Source: Conidiobolus incongruus B7586 (Eukaryota; Entomophthoromycota; Entomophthoromycetes; Entomophthorales; Conidiobolaceae). Taken from it: a stretch of 12,661 nucleotides of DNA. The DNA lies in the NCBI GenBank assembly GCA_000697335.1, contig JNEM01007077.1, forward strand, positions 1 to 12,661, written 5' to 3'. The notes under the pieces were generated by a model. It had not been told where the DNA came from. It saw only the letters and a program-made list of their open reading frames with translations, and did no database searches. The position numbers were made by a program, and so were the translations under genes. This document shows positions 9,706 to 12,661 of the stretch, piece after piece; position 1 is the first letter of the stretch, and each line of letters begins with the position of its first letter.

Positions 9706-10904
9706 ATTAAGATGAGTTATAAGTTTGTGGGTTTTAGTATTGATAGAAAAATTAATATCTAGTATATCTACCTTTTACTTTTCTAACTTCTTTAAGTTTA
9801 TAAAGTATAGAGTCAACTAGCTTCTTATATTAAACAGGAATAATATTATTCTAAGCTTCTTGAATATACTCCTAAAGTTGATTTAAATTTTTTGCTGGGG
9901 GGAAAACTTTAATTGATTTTTTTAGTTGATCCTAAAGATATTTAATTAGGTTAAGATTAAGAGATTCAGGAGGCTATTTTATAATAGTTATTTTGTTACT
10001 TTTAAGCTATTTAATAGTAGAATTTGTAATATAACAAGGTGTATTATTTTGTTGGAAAATAATATTTGATTTTTTTAATCTATATTACTCAATAGTTTTT
10101 TTCAATTTATTATTTAGAATACTTTAATACATTTTAGTATTAATTACCCTATTAACCTTATAAACATACCTTACACCTGAAGATAATATATATCCCTAAA
10201 CTATAATTAACTTACTATTGTATTTTTGGGTTATAATAACATAACAGTTATAAAGTAGTTTTTTATCTTTTTTAAAATATCTAGCTTTTCTATTGGTTTT
10301 ATTAAGATATATCTTTGTTTCATTAAACTAAATAACTTTACTCTAATTAGTTTCAGTTTAACTTTAGTGTTGATATTTAAACTCTCACCTAGCTTTATAA
10401 TAGGACTTTTTTAGTTGGGGGTGTTTTTTCTTAAGATATAAGTGGTATTTATTCTAATATAAAGTATATATAATAGTATCAGTATTAACTAATATTCTTG
10501 TATAGTTTTATAATTCTTGTTGTACTTTTATAGTAATATTATACTTACTTATACTAACTAATCTACAAATATACTTTTTATCATACTTATCTATAATTCT
10601 AATACACTTAAGTTTTAGTTTAAATGTTTTTTTAGCATTGTTCTTAATAACCCTAACTATAGTAGATTAGCTAACACTACTAATTCTAGCAATCTCACAA
10701 GTTGATTTATATTTATTATAAAGTTGATTAATGCATAAGTGAGCTTTTTTAGAGAGAGATTTAGGTATTATAATATTAATTTTAAAATATTAGCTTAATA
10801 ATTTAATTTTATATATAATACAACAAAAAAAAATATATATATATAAGTTTTGTTATTTATACCCTTTTAACTTATAAACCCATAAATTTATAACTCACCT
10901 TGGT
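9706..10904 (-). mobile_element. Tc1-like DNA transposon, full length (1199 bp), RIP-mutated
   Basis: The terminal inverted repeats are 9706-9734 and 10876-10904, about 29 bp, starting ATTAAGATGAGTTATAA on the left and ACCAAGGTGAGTTATAA on the right. Their differences are all transitions of the C-to-T or G-to-A kind. A TA duplication flanks the element (9704-9705 and 10905-10906). The single transposase frame runs on the minus strand. Size, TIRs, TA target and a DD34E spacing put it in the Tc1 branch of Tc1/mariner. It has inserted into the older small TIR element around it. It cannot be autonomous now. Confidence 0.85.
9752..10768 (-). pseudogene. Tc1-family DDE transposase, dead (17 in-frame stops)
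   Basis: One uninterrupted reading register of 338 codons plus stop (ATA at 10768, probably a decayed ATG, to TAA at 9754-9752) covers the whole protein with no net frameshift. It contains 17 in-frame stops, nearly all TAG or TAA as expected from TGG and CAA/CAG codons. An N-terminal helix-turn-helix (roughly residues 20-45, C-E-I-A-R-I-S-S) is followed by the DDE domain. The catalytic positions are residue 149 (in F-x-E-T-K), residue 241 (in F-Q-Q-x-N-T-P-C) and residue 276 (in L-N-L-I-x-Y-L). The spacing is 91 and 34 residues, so DD34E. All three now read Asn, Asn and Lys instead of Asp, Asp and Glu, each a G-to-A change. The C-terminus (V-K-G-R-Y-T-R-Y) resembles the usual Tc1 tail. Confidence 0.88.
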
Positions 10905-11229
10905 TAAATTTTAGGTTTTGATATATTAACCAATAGCTAATATAATATAATCAAATATAGTTAGATATAATCAATTAATATAGGTAAATTATATATTTTA
11001 ATTTAAATTTATTTAATTAGGAATTATTTAAGATATAAGTAAATATTTAAGTAATTTTAATTTTATAACTCATTTTTACAAGCTAGTGTATATATATACT
11101 TATTAAATTTATTAATTGTAAATTATTTCTATTTTTTCTACTTTTTATTTAATAATTAGTCTTTTGATATTAGTTTCACATTTGTTATTTTTAATATTAA
11201 TAATAGAAAAATATATAAATATTACCTTG

Positions 11230-12580
11230 AATTTATAATAATAGGAAATTTTTTTAATTTCTAATTTTTCAAATATATTATTAATTTGAAATAAATAAAT
11301 ATATACAAAGTTAATAAAAAAATATATATTTTTAATTTATATATATATATATATATATATTAATTCTTTTGATTAAAAAATTAATTTTTTAAAATTAGTT
11401 ATTTAATTTAATTATTCTTAAACTAAATAATAATCATCAAAAGTTTTTAATTTAATATTAGTAAAGCTTAACTATAAACCCTCTAAAATTATTTAAAATT
11501 TACAAGCAACTTTTGGTAATGATATAATATTTAAATTAATAATTTATCACTAGGTATATTATGTTAAACTTAAAAAAGCAACTATCTAAAATTTATTAAA
11601 ATCTAAAAACTAACTTCAATTATTACTCTTTTAATTATTAATAAAATGAAAAAATATATTAAAAGGTACTTTTGTATTTAATCTAGAATATTATCTAAGC
11701 ACTCTAATATTAATTTTATAAGTATTATATATATATTAAATTTAAACTTAAATTAATAAATAAAAATGTAAAAAAAAGTACCTTATAATATAACTAAAGC
11801 TTAAAAAAAAGCTAGAGTAGTTAATATTAAATAAAAATTATTAAAACATTACTAAAAGTCTAAATTTCTATAGCAAATAATCATAATTGATGAATCTTAA
11901 ATCCTTATATATAATCTTTTACCAAAACATAAATCAAGATGCTAGTTTAAGTTAAATTAACCTTTTTGACAAATCCCTTTAAATAAACATTTAGTTAATA
12001 AGTGAATATTAATTATTATAAAATATTATAATAGTATATACTATTTTTATTTAATTCTTAAAGGAAAATCAACTAATAGTAGACTTTATATTGCTTTATT
12101 AAATAAAACTATTTTTAATTAATATTCTCAATATAATTAGAAAAAACTTATTAGTTTATATAATAATTATAAAATATATAAATCTAAAGCTGTAAAAAAC
12201 TTTCTAATTAAATATAACTACAAAAAACTATCATATTTAGTATACTCTTTAGATTATAACCTATATAATGATAATTGCTTTATATAATTAAAAAACTAAC
12301 TTGTAGAAAAGAAAATTTTTACAAAAAAATTTAATTAATTTATAAAATATCAAATTTTAGTCTTTAATAAAAAGAACTATTTTTTAAGTATTAAATCTTT
12401 GCTAAAAATATAACAAAGAGTTATTAATAATAATAAAAAACTATTAATTTATATTATATATTTATTTTTATATATCATTTATTAAAATATATATTTATTT
12501 TTAATTTCAAAAAATTCTCATTATTAAAAATATAGAGTAATAATATAAAGTTTTATCTTGTCACCAATTAATTTTAATTT
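11230..12580 (-). repeat. Unclassified AT-rich repeat, copy D (inverted)
   Basis: Read on the minus strand, this aligns along its length with copy B. Matching landmarks are 12441-12470 with 7241-7270, 12300-12420 with about 7300-7440, 11631-11664 with 8041-8074 (34 identical bases), and 11339-11360 with the (AT)n run of copy B. The alignment appears to continue past the (AT)n run to about 11230, near 8475 in copy B. B and D thus form arms of more than 1.2 kb in inverted orientation, about 2.7 kb apart. The family is unknown. I count no CpG. Confidence 0.6.
11339..11360. repeat. (AT)n run inside repeat copy D
   Basis: A pure AT dinucleotide run at the place equivalent to those in copies A and B. 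Confidence 0.85.
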
Positions 12581-12661
12581 ATTTGAAAATTAATTAATAG
12601 AATAATCTTTAAATCATTTATATATATTGTAATAACATTTGTTTTATTATTTGGATATATT

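Larger units (their letters stand above)
9522..11088. mobile_element. Small TIR element (MITE-like, about 370 bp) split by a Tc1 insertion
   Basis: The left terminus 9522-9555 and the reverse complement of the right terminus 11055-11088 match over 34 bases, and all five differences are transitions. The ends read CATTAGCCTACAAAAATGAG and CACTAGCTTGTAAAAATGAG. A TA dinucleotide flanks each side (9520-9521 and 11089-11090), the usual Tc1/mariner target duplication. Removing the inner transposon leaves about 370 bases with no coding capacity, so this was probably a non-autonomous element mobilised by a Tc1/mariner transposase. The TIR core TGAGTYATAAA is also present in the inner element's ends, which hints at related transposases. 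Confidence 0.65.

Noticed and set aside
1-12661. Mitochondrial DNA, suggested by the extreme AT content
   Set aside because: A Zn2Cys6 gene with spliceosomal introns and Tc1-type transposons indicate nuclear DNA. No mitochondrial protein or rRNA gene is visible.
1-12661. CRISPR array or tandem satellite
   Set aside because: Apart from short (AT)n runs there is no regularly spaced direct repeat. The repeated blocks are long, dispersed and diverged.

Overview
The window looks like nuclear DNA of a filamentous ascomycete whose genome has extremely AT-rich repeat blocks, probably made by repeat-induced point mutation (RIP). The case rests on three things. There is a Gal4-type Zn2Cys6 regulator gene, a class largely restricted to fungi, with two 52-nt introns carrying TACTAAT/TATTAAT branch sites. 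There is a Tc1-type transposon wrecked almost entirely by C-to-T and G-to-A type changes. And sampled GC falls from about 33% in the regulator gene to about 8% in the worst repeat stretches. The species cannot be named from this.

Layout. Positions 1-1310 hold a degenerate copy of an unclassified repeat, cut by the window edge. Positions 1311-6390 are an island of apparently single-copy DNA. It contains one intact gene (minus strand, 2006-3852, three exons, 580 residues) and, upstream of it, a 350-base patch (4982-5332) that is more GC-rich than the gene's coding sequence, has no usable reading frame, and can be folded into nested helices with an H-type pseudoknot. That patch is the best candidate here for an undescribed element, perhaps a structured non-coding RNA. 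A short tRNA-like fossil lies near 6229-6289.

From about 6.5 kb to the end the window is a repeat graveyard. Three copies or part-copies of the same repeat lie in direct order (about 6520-7140, 7140-8480, 8510-9140). An inverted copy lies at about 11230-12580. Between them is a small TIR element (9522-11088) that was split by a 1199-bp Tc1-like transposon (9706-10904). By eye I find no CpG at all in 1-1427 or in 6393-12661, while CpG is common between. The repeat blocks and the island therefore have sharp edges.

Function. Only the regulator gene and possibly the RNA candidate look active. No pathway or gene-cluster partner of the regulator lies inside the window, so its target genes cannot be inferred.
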